Shown here piece after piece: positions 1 through 11,800 of a stretch of DNA of 64,000 nucleotides. The first letter of the stretch is position 1; the number at the start of each line of letters is the position of its first letter. A program made the translations under genes and the position numbers. Location: NCBI GenBank assembly GCA_905221605.1, contig CAJNDS010002357.1, positions 977,331 to 1,041,330 on the forward strand, given 5' to 3'. This stretch comes from Symbiodinium natans (Eukaryota > Sar > Dinophyceae > Suessiales > Symbiodiniaceae). Below the pieces are notes generated by a model. The model made no database searches. It was given only the letters and a program-made list of their open reading frames with translations, and had not been told where the DNA came from.

Positions 1-453
1 CATAGGGTGCTCACCGCTGAGCACAATCTCCAGGGCTCCACTCAGTCAGGCACGAATGGACATTAGGGGTTTAGAGTTTAGACTTTAGATTCTGAGGGTT
101 CAGGGGTTTAAGGGCTTATGTAGAGTCTCAAAGTGGAGCCTGAGGCTTCAAGGGGCGATAGTGGGACGGTTTGGTGGTTAGGGGTTGGGGGGATTCGGGT
201 GGTGGCAGGGCCCTACTAGCATGATGGTGGGGTCGTCAGAAGACTACTGCTGCAAGGGTCTAACGTAAGGTATGGAGTGCAGGGTACAGGGTCTTATGGT
301 TTAGGATTTAAGGTAACAGTCCTTGATAGGGATTATAGTCCCCCCCCCTGATCATGCCCTATTCAGGACTGTTAGTATAAGGGAGTTGTGGTTTGAGATT
401 TAGGGTCGAGGCTACGTAGGACGAATGTGCCCCACCCTCGCATGATCTGGCAG

Positions 454-494
454 CACTCGGCGCTCACGCCAGTGGGAACTTGCCACCTCGTCAG
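454..494 (+). CDS. Candidate exon, unknown gene
   Basis: Bounded by GGCAG and the donor CAG|GTGAGC. The phase that ends at CAG reads LGAHASGNLPPRQ and joins in frame to 631-678. The minus strand is also open, so the strand is uncertain. Confidence 0.3.
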
Positions 495-630
495 GTGAGC
501 CAGGTACTCTGGGAGGCAGGGGGAGCCTTAGTTAACCCAAAACCCAAAACCCTAAACAACGGCCTAGAACATCAAACTGAGGGTTAGGGTTTAGGGATTA
601 TTTAGGGTTTAGGGTTGCACCCTGCCTCAG

Positions 631-678
631 CCAGCTGTCTCTTCGCTGCCAGAAGAGCTCAGGCGCTCAATCCTGCAG
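631..678 (+). CDS. Candidate exon, unknown gene
   Basis: After CTGCCTCAG; reads PAVSSLPEELRRSILQ and ends CAG|GCGCGT (GC donor). A GT donor at 688 would add four residues. Product not recognised. Confidence 0.3.
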
Positions 679-1514
679 GCGCGTTGCGCGTGACTTGGCA
701 TTTTTCGGAAGGCTGGGGCTTCGCGGCTCCGGGCTGTTTTCAGCACAACCCTACACCAGATACCCTAAATCCTAAACCCTAAACCCTAAACCCACCCTGC
801 ATGCTCTCCAGCAAAAAAAAGGCCACAAGGTTTCGCCAGGCCTTTGACCCACCTTGGGCTTCTTAACACCCAAAGGTCCATATACCCCCGGAAAGAGTCA
901 AGCCAACCCCAGGGTTGCATCTCCCTAGGATCCAGAGTAGGCGCTTCTTCCCTTTCACTGGGGTTTGGGGTTTAGGGTAACTAGGACCCAGAGTAGGCCC
1001 TTATTCCTGTTAGGGTATAGGTTCCCTTGTAAGCCCCTTGAAACCAAACAGGGCACCCCTTTTATTCCCAGCTTACTCTTGGGTCTAGCTCTGGTGTTCT
1101 TGGACGATCAATTCCTTTACGCTGTAGCGACTTCGGGGCCCATGAGGTACATGGACGAGCCCCGAACCCTAAACCCTAAACAAAGATTCAACTTTGGGGT
1201 CGAAGGGGTATCACAAATTGACAAAGGCCCGAGCAGAATGAAGGTGGTACCTACTCCAAGGATATGACTCCCCACGAAGCTTCAAGGGTGTTTGGGAGGA
1301 TTTAGGGTTTAGGGCTAGGTTTAGGCTTTAGGGTTTAGGGCATTGGGTAGTTTAGGGGTGCCAGAGAGTCGGGCTGTAAATAGGGAAAAGCTGTGTGGCC
1401 ACGACCGGGGGACCGCCGCATGCTTTTGCTTTCGTTCCTACCCTTAAAAATATTAAGGTGTATACGGAGGGACCTCTAGAAGGGTGCCTTAATCTTCTTC
1501 CCCTCTTTGGTCCC

Positions 1515-1545
<31 letters not shown>

Positions 1546-1546
1546 G

Positions 1547-1619
<73 letters not shown>

Positions 1620-1648
1620 GTACATGTACATGTACATGTACATGTACA
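1515..1648 (+). repeat. TA / CATATA / CATGTA microsatellite
   Basis: TA-rich run grading into CATATA hexamers and then CATGTA hexamers. Ile/His, Tyr/Ile and similar open frames in this interval are repeat artefacts. Confidence 0.95.
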
Positions 1649-2061
1649 ACCAAATACATATATTATATTATATAGGCCCTGTATACCGAAGTAGCCCCCT
1701 CGTAAGGATTCCCCACCCCACCCAACAAGACACAACATGGAGGGGCTGGTTCGGAAAACTCCAAACTAGAACTCGTAATACCCAATGTGAGGGGGGGGAG
1801 CTTGTTGACGGGGCGATCGTGGGAGGGGGGGTGGAGGATGGTTGGAATATGTGTGGGGACTGTGCCATATTCGGAAAGTGAGCGGGGGAGGTAATTCTGA
1901 CAAGGGGGAAAGAAGTGCAGCGTGGCACGTCGCTTCCGAACCCCAGAAGCCTTGAGCCTTCCAAGGTCCGAAAGTTTGAGGTCTCGGGAGTTTAGGGCTT
2001 AGGGTTTAGGGTTTAGGGTTCAGGGTTTAGGGTTTAAGGTTTAGGGAGCTGGATTCCGCCC

Positions 2062-2172
2062 TCAGCCGCCCTGAGTCCGGTCCTTCTTTTTCTTTTTCTT
2101 GTCCTTCTTCTTTTTCTTCTTCTTTTTGTCGGAGTCGGACGAGCCAGAGTCGCTGGACTCGACCTCCTTTAC
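2062..2172 (-). CDS. Cyclophilin exon 14 (Lys-rich tail and stop)
   Basis: Encodes VKEVESSDSGSSDSD, a run of eight Lys, Asp, six Lys, then DRTQGG and TGA. Acceptor TTTTGCAG. Such Ser/Asp plus Lys tails are usual in nuclear RNA-associated cyclophilins. Telomere-type repeats lie directly on both sides. Confidence 0.85.
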   Translation of the reverse strand, partial: VKEVESSDSGSSDSDKKKKKKKKDKKKKKKDRTQGG

Positions 2173-5100
2173 CTGCAAAACGGGTAGGCCGGTTTAGGGT
2201 TTAGGGTTTAGGGTTATAGGGTTTAGGGTTTAGGGTTTAGGGTTTAGGGGTTAGAGTGTTGCATTCTAGCACTACGACACGAAATGACGCTGTAAACCCA
2301 AAACCCCAAACCCAGAAACCAGACACGAGCGTTGGCCTATACTCCCCTTAGAACCTTAATAAAATATATATGTTTTTTTAATATCCTCTTGGGTTTCATA
2401 TCAACAAAACATAATTCCCAAGGGGAATATAGTGCCTATCCAATTCAATTTTACAAAAAAGAGTGACCTAGAAACCACAGGAACCACAAGGGTGCCCTTT
2501 TTGGTGCAAGGGGCTATGAGAAAACCTAGGCCCTACAAAAAAAATGAATACGGGCTCTACTGGGTCCTGGTTACCCTAACTTTAAACCCTAAACCCCAAA
2601 CGCTACACCCTGAATCCTAAACCCTAAACCCTAAACCCTAACAAACCAGGGAATAAGGGCCCCACTCTGGGTCCACCCTCTGCGACAGCTGGGAGGGTCG
2701 ACAGGGCTGGGGCCTTCACCCCGGAAAGCCCGCACGATCAACGGGTTTAGGGTTTAGGGTTTAGGGTTTAGGGTTTAGGGTTTAGGGTTTAGGGTTTAGG
2801 GTCTAACCAAGCTTCTCGAGATGTGGTGCGTCAGCCCATATGCCTTAAACCCTAGAACCTAAACCCTGAGCCCTCGTACCCTAAACACCAAAACAAAATT
2901 TGCCCCAAAACCCCAAGGCGCTAAACCCTAAAACCCGAAAATCCTGAAAGCCCAAAACCCTAAAACCCAAATCCCGTTCAGCCTCGAAGAAGTCCTGCGA
3001 GCAAAGCAAGCCCTAAAACCCCAAAACCTCAAAACCCTACGCTCTAAATCCTAAACCCTAAACAAGAAGAAAGCAAGCCCTAAAACCCTAAAACCCTCAA
3101 GCCCTAAAACCCTAAACCATAAACCCGAAAGCCCCAAGACCCTGAAAGGCTCGGCCTTCTTCCGCTTCACTGCCCGGACGCCAACGACGCGTCTTTCCAC
3201 CTGTCCTTGGCAAACGCGAAGGGTGCAGGTGCCTACATATGGTAGGGTTTAGGGTTTAGGGTTTAGGGTTTAGGGTTTAGGGTTTAGGGTCTAGGGTCTA
3301 GGGTCTAGGGTCTAGGGTCTAGGGTTTAGGGTTTAGGGTTTAGGGTTTAGGGTTTAGGGTTTAGGGTTAGGGTTTAGGGTTTGCATATTTAGGCTACTGT
3401 TAACCCTACTTGGAACTACACTTAATCCTTGAAGAAATACTAGACCCAAGAGTGTCCAATGAAAATGTGGGGAAATTACACTTTTTGGTGTAAAGGGGCT
3501 TATAAAGAAAACCTGAATCTTAAAAAGGGGAGGAAGGGCCTACTCTGGGTCGTGGAATATGGGCCATGTTTTGGGGGCGGAACAATTCAACACACCCCCG
3601 TCACTTCAGAAACCTTCTAGGGGCCATATCAAGGGACCATGTAGCCTTGCTTAGATTTGCATATGGGTCCTTGGCTCGAGCCATACCGGCTACCCCCCCT
3701 TAAGACTCTGACACCCTTGATACCCGGAGACGCCGATGTCCCTTATTGAAAGAATATCTCTTAAATCATGCTAGAATTCCAGACTTGAGGGGCATTGGAG
3801 CCTCTGGGTACTTTAAGTCCCCCTAAAGATATGCCCCCTTAAGGCCGGGATTGTACATTGTTCATTCCCTTCTAGGAACCAGTAACCCTAAACCCTTAAC
3901 CCTACACCCTAAACCCCAAACCCTACACCCTATACCCTATATACCAGGAACCGGTAGGTAAAGCAGATTGAGGCGCGCACCGGAGCGGGCGACCACGATG
4001 GGCGCGATGGGCTTGTCGTCGGAGGTGGTCTTGACGCCCTCGATGGCGTCCTCACATTTCGGGGCTTAGTTTAGGGTTTAGGGTTTAGGGTTTAGGGTTT
4101 AGGGTTTAGGGTTTAGGGTTTAGGGCAAGGTGGTGTCATAGGGCGCTGCGGTTCAGAAGCCCCAAGCAAACCCTAAGCCCATTCCTTAATCATTACTATC
4201 CGTATGAGGAAAATAATTCCATTACTCTTATGAGGCAAAACATAATTTCCAATTTTCTTTTATTTTTTTCTTTTTTTTTTTTGGGGGGGGGGGGGGGGTG
4301 GGGTTCTGAGGCAAACAGTGCGTAGCAATTTCGGCCTCTCCTTGTGGGGCTTTGGGCTGCGGGTTGCTGGGCTCCCGACGAGTGTTGCCTGACCCTCCAC
4401 CAGCTCACCGAAGACGCAGTGTTTCCCTGGGCATGGGATTTAGGGTAGGGTTTAGGGTTTAGGGTCTATAGGGCTTATAGGGTTTCTAGGATTTATAGGG
4501 TTTTTAGGGTTTTGGGCTTAATGTTTAGGGTCTAGGGCGGGCTTTGCTGAGATCCAAAACCCTTCAAGCCTTTAAGTATCCTTCTTGCAACATGACCCTG
4601 AACCCTAAACTCCAATAAAACCTTGAGTGTCCGCAAACTTCAAGAGCCCTATGAGAGGCCTATGAGCCCCATGAACCCGTAAGCCCTGACAGACCTGATT
4701 AAACCTGATCCCTAAACCTGAGCACCCTTGTAAACTTTAAACCCTAAGCCCTGAGCCCTCAACCCTGGCTGAGGCCCCTCGCCGTTCAAGTGATGCGCCG
4801 GCTTAAAGAGGATGAAGAACTGCGAGCCATTTGTGTCCTTGGGGTGGGCGGGGGACGTGGGCTCTTCCGCCCATGGGTTGCAGGGTTTTTAGGGTTTAGG
4901 GTTTAGGGTTTAGGCTTAAGGTAAGGATTTCGGGCTTAGAGTTTAGTCCGGGTTTAGAGTACACCTCCCGGCCTGGTCGAGTTTTGCTAAGATCCTCGGA
5001 GCATGACTCAAGGACGCAGGGATTAGGGTTTAGGCGTTAGGGCTTAGGGCTTAGGGTTTAGGGTGTTCTAGGGCTGAGTCAGCCAACTTCTGAATGCAGA

Positions 5101-8100
5101 CCTGCCATTGGATCCTTGTAAGGTGTGGAGAGCTGAAGCCCGAAGCGGTTTAGGGTTTAGGGTTTGGGGTTTGGGGTTTAGGGTTTTGTTTAGGGTTTTG
5201 GGTTTCGGGTTTAGGTTTAGGACTTCGGGTTTCGGGTGGACTCCAACTTCTGAATGTAGGGAAAACATTCCTCCTCGTAGTCGTATTTGGGAAATGTTCT
5301 CCTCAGATTTCGTAAGTGAAGCCTAAAGCCTAAAGCCTAAAGCCTAAAGCCTAAAGCCTAAAGCCTAAAGCCTAAAGCCTAAAGCCTAAAGCCTAAAGCC
5401 TAAAGCCTAAAGCCTAAAGCCTAAAGCCAAAGCCTAAGGCCTAAACCCCAAACCCTAAACCTCTCTAAACCCCTCTGCACCCTGAACCCCAAGACAGGTC
5501 GAGAGTTTAAGGACAACCGTGCAATGACCGTGGGCAGCCCCTCCACGAACCAGCCACAGCATTCAGGGCTGAAACCCCAAAAGCCCTGGAGCCCTAAAAC
5601 TCCAACCCCAGACTCCGGAACTCTAACTAACCCCAAATCCTAAAATCTTAACCCCCCCCCAAACAAAAAGAAGCCAAAACAAAACAACAAAGCCCAAAAC
5701 CCCGAAAAGCCTGAAATAACCCAAAACAACTCTAAAACCCTGAAGCCGCAAACAATGAACCTCTGGGGTTTTTGCCCCGCTGGCAAACCGGCCTGGAGCT
5801 TCTGAGCCCTTGCTACAAAGGGGTCCCAACAGCTTTGTGTCCTCGACGGAGGGACATCTTCTTGCTGGTGGACTTCTCATCGCCGACCGCGATGGAAGCA
5901 AGCACAACGCCCTTCATCCACTCGAGGGTTTAGGGTTTAGGGTTTAGGGTTTAGGGTTTAGGGTTTAGGGCTTGGGTTCCCATAACCCTAAACCCCCTAA
6001 ATCCCTCAAGGACTGGGGCAGCGGCGCGGCCGCTGTTGGCCATGCTCAGAAGCCCCCTGCGGGCGCAAGACGGCTCTTAATCCACGAGGGCTCGGTTTAG
6101 GGTTTAGGCTTGCGGGCTTGGGGTGCATCTGATGCAGTCTCACTCCAGTGTTGATAGAGGAGACGTCTCTTCAGAAGCCTCCCCTTTCATCTTAAGCCCT
6201 AAGCCCTAAACCCTAAACCCTGAACTCGAACGCCCTCCCATGTTCAGGGCTTAAGTGCATTTAGGGCCTAGCTCGACAGCTACCATTGGTAGCCAAGGAA
6301 CCACATTCATGAATGAGGGTATCATTTTTATGGGGTTGGTTACTTTACAAGGGAACCCTGAACCAACAAACAAGGGGTTATCAAGGCTTGGGGTTTGGGG
6401 TTTGGGGTTTGGGGTTTGGGGTTTGGGGGTTGGGGTTTGGGGTTTCGGGTTTAGGGCTGAGGGTTGGGACCTTACAGCGCCCAAGGGCCGATGGATCCTC
6501 TCGCTCGGGCTCAGGGGCAAAAACAAATTCGGGGGGTTCGGGGCTTTGGTCTTCAAAGCCATAAGCCCTAAACCATGAACCCTGAACCCTGGACCCTAAA
6601 CCCTAAACCCTGGTTCGGGGAGAGAGGGCAATTGGTGCCTCTTGGCATGGCGCAGCGCCAAGCCTCCCGCCTCACCAGCTTGGGCTTGAAAACCCTAAAC
6701 CCCGAACTCCACACCCTACACCCTAAACCCTAAACCCTAAACCCTAAACTCCAAGCCCTAAATCCTAAACCCAACCCTAAACCCCGAACCCTAACAGTCA
6801 ATCCTAAACCCTAAAACGCACACCCTCTATAAAGCCAAAACCTTCAGGGGCGGGTCGATGTGGCCACCATCTTCGCTGATCATGGGAGCCACGGTGTATT
6901 GTATGTATTTAAGGTTTAGGGTTTAGGGATTAGGGTTTAGGGCTTAGGGTTTAGGGTTTTGGGCCGGGCTTGTTGTGCCATGGGCAGGGCTTCGCTGCTG
7001 TTAACATGGGCATAGGACTGGGGCCCCGGATTTTGCATTCTTTGCAGATGGTGAAAGGCGTCTACTTGGAGGTTCATGGGTAGTTAAAACTAGGGTTACC
7101 AGTAACCTAAGTTAGGTACTCATGAACCTCCGAGTAAGCCCCACCTGGGACTCTATTTGCCTACAGTTTAGTTGCAACTACCCCGTAATTAGAAACCATA
7201 AAGCTGTAGGCAAATAGGGTCCCAGGTAAACCCTGCATGAAACACGTATGCCTAACCTCAACTCATGAACCCTACATGAACCCTAGAAACTCTAAGTCAA
7301 CCCTATAAACCCTAAATAAACCCTGCACCGTACGCTGCACAACCCAAGGTTTCCATACTTCAGAACCCTTCAAAGAAGGTTAGGGACCACATTAAGGGCA
7401 TACATAGCTACCCTTAGAGTTCTTACCCTAAACCCTAAACCCTAAACCCTCAACCCTAAACCCTAAACTGACATTGAGGCCCGATGAAACTACCCTTAGA
7501 AATTCCCGACAGCATCAGGGCCTCGTCGTTGAACTTGCCGCCATAGATGGACTGGCAAGTCGCATCAGGGTTGAGGGGCTTCCGAGGTATCCCTAAACCC
7601 CAAACCCTAAGCCCTAAACCCCAAGGCCTAAACCCGAAACCCTAAACCCGAAACCCTAAACCCTAAATCTACTAACCTTAGACCTACTAACCCGAACCTA
7701 CGAACCCTTAACCCCAGACTCTATCTCCGGTGCCCGCTTGCAAAGCCTGGGTGCACTGAAGCACCTCCAAGCCCAAAAAAGCCTTCAACCTTGGAGGCTC
7801 TACATCGTGAATAGGGTTTAGGTTAGGGTTCTAGAGGTAGGGCATAGGCCCGAGGCCCGAGGCCGAACGCAACCCAGCCTGACAAGGCCTGATGGCCATG
7901 AAGCCAAAGGGTTTAGGGTTTAGGGTTTAGGGTTTAGGGTTTAGGGTTTAGGGAAAGCGTTGATATTGCGGAGTGGGGGGGTTGGCGGGGGGGGCTGGCA
8001 GGGCGGGGGTGGCTGGGGGAGGGAGGAGTGGGCGGGAAAGGCTTTCCGGAAGCGGGGTCTGCAGCGCAGTCGTACCAAATCTCCTGGACAATTCACCAGG

Positions 8101-8780
8101 ACCCAAGATGCAGCCACATCTTCCATAGCTCCATTGTATCCCTCCTAATACTAAAAATACTTTCCGGAAAAACCTGCCGAAACCGAGCCCGCCTTTTAAA
8201 CCCTATTCCGAATTAGGGGGGGGGGGTTTCAGGGCTCCCAACACCCTGAAGCCAACGAGGGTTTAGGGTCTAGGGTTAAGGGTTTAGGGTTTAGGGCTTA
8301 GGGTTCATTAAGGGTTTAGGGTTCAGAGTCCAGTCTTTTCGCAGCACGATGCTGTCGGTGAGCGGCCTGTCTGGCTGCCTGTGAGCCTGGCTCTCCTCAG
8401 CCTACCTCACTAGTCATACGATATGCCAGATCTTTCCTGCCTGGCCGTCTGGCATTTCGATAAAATCCCCCCCTAATAATACAAACAAATTTCGAATTTC
8501 TATTGGGGTGGGGGGGGGGGACCCCGTTTAATATCCACCGAGGCCTCGGGCCGAAGGTGTATAGGTTGTCAGAACAGGCACCCCCCTCCTAATCCTCCCC
8601 TACGTCGGACCCTTTTTTTGCCTGAAAAGGGTACCCCCCGTGGGCGACCACAATCTGAAAGCGGTTGGTTCGCCAGGACCAGGGGCAGTTGAAGCCCCGC
8701 CTAGCAGGCCCCCCCCCCCCCGAATGCTGCCACACCATGCTTGAGGGGCCTGGCTCAACTTTACCATCCAAGCCGAACCG

Positions 8781-8813
<33 letters not shown>

Positions 8814-11800
8814 ACCTTGAACCTTGAACCTTGAACCTTGAACCCTAAACCCCAATAAAAACCTAAACCGTGAACCTTGAGCACTCAGCCCTCAACCCTA
8901 AACCCAACCCTTATTGCTTGGGGTCCAGCGACTTGGGCGCTGCGGAATCACCATGCTCACGCGGATGCGCTGGGCCGGGCCGAGGCGGGTCGCGTAGCGT
9001 TAAAATTAGGGGGAAGGGATTAGGGTTTTGTCGCTACACAGACCCCCAAAAAACGCCACACCCCCCAAACCCCCTAAATCCTCCAATCCCCTAAGCCCTG
9101 AACCCTAAAACGTAAATCCGAAACCAAGCCCTGGTGGTTTTGGCCTCGCCACCACGGCCATCGCCTAGCTCGAAGTCGCCACCCTGCACAGGCAGTTTGC
9201 GGGTTTAGTGCTAAGGGCTTTGGGGGGTTTGGGTCCGTGGGCAGCCGGCGTTGTTAGGCCAATGTTCGGTGGGTGCAGCCCCAGGTAGGCTACACAGAGA
9301 CTCCAATATCCCTTAATTGAGGTAGACTCCTTTCATCACAGCTATTAACATTTGGGGCTTGGTTATAAAGTTAGGTTCCAAGTAAATCAAGGGTTTACGG
9401 TTTAGGGTTTAGTTTTATGGTCAATTCAGCACCTAAACCAGAGTAGCTCTTTCCTTGTCCGCTCCGCAGAGACTAGAACCCTGCATGTACGGTTTAGGTT
9501 TGAGGGTTCTTCCATTCCCAAAAAAACCGAGCCCACCTACGCGCTGTAGAAGCCCAGCCCACCTCCGCCCTGGACCACAAAGACGTACTCACCTAAACCG
9601 CTTCAACCCTTAAAGCCTGACCCCCCCCCCCACCCCCCCTAAGGGTCCATGTACCTATATCGTATATATATATATACAATCTGGCCTTGAAGGGGTTCCT
9701 TTTTTCTACTAGCTTAAGCGCCCAAGCATTTACTAGATAGGTACATGGAGCCTTATGGGGCCCACACATGTCAATCCGTATCTTCCTTCTGCGCAAGACG
9801 AAAGGCGTCCCCGTCAGCAGGTGAAACTCTTCGCTGCACGCTCGATGTTACAGGCAGCCAGGTACTCTCAAGCCCCAGTAAGGAGCACTCGGTTGCTCTG
9901 GTTCAAGAGCAAATTGTCCAACCCTAAACCCTAAACCCTAAACCCTAAACCCTAAACCCTAAACCCTAAACCCTAAACCCTAAACCCTAAACCCTAAACC
10001 CTAAACCCTAAACCCCTAAACCTAAAACCCTAAACCCTAAACCCAAAACCCTAAACCCTAAACCCTAAACCCTAAACCCTAAACCCTAAACCCTAAACCC
10101 TAAACCCTAAACCCTAAACCCTAAACCCTAAACCCTAAACCCTAACCAACCAGACCCAAGAAGAGCCTGGGAATAAAAAGGGCGCCCTTTTTGGTTTTAA
10201 AGGGTCTTTTTAAGGGAACCTAAACTGAAAAAAAAAAACAGTGAAAAAAACAGCTCCTACTTTGGAGGAAATGCAAGGGTCCCTATAAACCCGAAACCCC
10301 AAATTGTAGCCCTATGCCTGCCAAGAGCCCAGTACGCTGGCCCAAATAACGCGTAAACGCTCACGAGTAGTTGCTTAGGGTTTGTACAGGGTTTAGGGTT
10401 TGGACTTTGGGATCTAGGTGGTTGCATCTTTTAGGGTTTCGGCTTTAAGGTTTAGGGTCCCCCAAGAGCTTCAAGTCTATCTACTGTGGCGTTTCTAAGC
10501 ATGGTCCGCCAGAAACAAAACCGCAACTCCGCATCCTACTGAGCATGGCGTGCGGACCCCCCAAAAAACTCTAAACCCTAAACCCTAAACCCTAAACCCT
10601 AAACCCTAAACCCCGAGCTGCTCCAAGGATGGACATGCAGTCGGCACATGCTTCAGCAAGTGCCGGAGACATGTAGAAGACATCGTCTGGGGAAGAGAAG
10701 TTGCAAGGACAGCTCCCGGTGTGAGGATTGGTTTAGGCTTTAGGCTTTAGGTTTTAGGGTTTAGGGTTTGGGGTCTTTTTTGGGAACTGATTTAAGGCTC
10801 CTATGGGCCTAGAAGATAAATCTCGGGCTATGTTGGGAACAGGTGTTTTGATCAACTGCCATGGGAACTCTCTTGACGGTCGGGGTTAGTCAGGGTTGGG
10901 ATCGTAGGGTAGTTGCCAGGGCCCTTGGTATGGCCTCTTACTTGGGAATACCCCCCTGACAGGCCCCCTGCAAGGGCCCACACTTCCGAACCCTCCAAGC
11001 AAAGGTAAACGGGCCGTGTTAACGGACGATGCAATAACCCTTCGGTTTAAGGTTCAGGGCGCTGGTTCAAATCTCAAGGTACAGCCTAAGCCGAAGGCTG
11101 AATCTTGGGGCCCCAGATTTCTGATATCCCGGTCCAAAACCTTGAACCCTAAGGGGGGGGGGGGGGGGGGTCCGTGTGGCCTAAGCTAGGACAGCTAGAA
11201 AATCACACGACATATCAAGGGCCTGCCTTGCTTCACCAGAGCAGACAGACCACCACGATGGCTCGAACAAAAAGGAACCCAAACCCTAAAACTCTGAATC
11301 ACGTACCATTTGTTATATATATATATATACTTCTTTTCGAAACTGCACATGATGATAATCGTTACAATTTAGCATGCAGCTCAGCAAGGGCCGGATTCTT
11401 GCAACTCTCCTTGGGGCTCGCAGTGGAAGTGAGACAACTATCCTGGATCCTGTGATCTCAGAGAAGCCATGCTTGCACGTGGCTTCCCAGCATGGAGGGT
11501 GTAGTAGCAGAGTCTCCGGATCAAGTCACGGTTTCTAGGGATCAATAACCTAAACCCCAAGCCCTCTAAACCTAAACCCTAAACACTAAACCCCACACTT
11601 CTGGGGCTGCTGATTCATGAAGCGGGCGCATAAGCGACTAAGCCACTACTGCCGAGGGTAGACATTGGCCGGCAGATGCAGGACCAGCAGATCCTCCGCA
11701 CGGGGCTTGCGTTGGCGGAAGCCTAAGCCTTCTAACCCTACCCTAAACACTAAACCCAAACCCTAAACCCAGGGTTTAGGGTTTAGGGTGTAGGGTTTAG

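Larger units (their letters stand above)
2191..3379 (+). repeat. Cluster of TTTAGGG arrays and degenerate CCCTAAA stretches
   Basis: Perfect arrays at 2191-2251, 2743-2803 and 3243-3379 (with a TCTAGGG block near 3290), separated by degenerate CCCTAAA-rich sequence. They lie in cyclophilin intron 13 and just before exon 14. Confidence 0.9.

Noticed and set aside
1395-1881. Open frames with Ile/His, Tyr/Ile and Cys/Thr repeats
   Set aside because: Translations of the TA/CATATA microsatellite.
5760-5925. Minus-strand reading KGVVLASIAVGDEKSTSKKM
   Set aside because: Coding-like codons, but no fit to the cyclophilin order and no clear splice sites; left unassigned.
6842-6875. Possible minus-strand exon EDGGHIDPPLK
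   Set aside because: Looks coding and has CAG acceptor and GTTTTG donor, but the cyclophilin is already complete and in frame without it, and it lies between exons 7 and 8 where it would break the alignment.
9570-9587. Possible 18-base cyclophilin exon YVFVVQ
   Set aside because: First taken as the segment before GGDF, but 26830-26863 encodes the genuine FHRVIPGFMAQ with the catalytic Arg and a matching phase.
9921-10144. CRISPR array or chromosome end
   Set aside because: Seven-base perfect units without spacers are telomere-type repeats; unique DNA and genes continue on both sides, so this is not a chromosome end.
11650-11740. Minus-strand segment with LVLHLPANVYPR, resembling LHYKGSVFHR
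   Set aside because: Lacks the conserved residues; the real segment is at 28171-28216 and 26830-26863.
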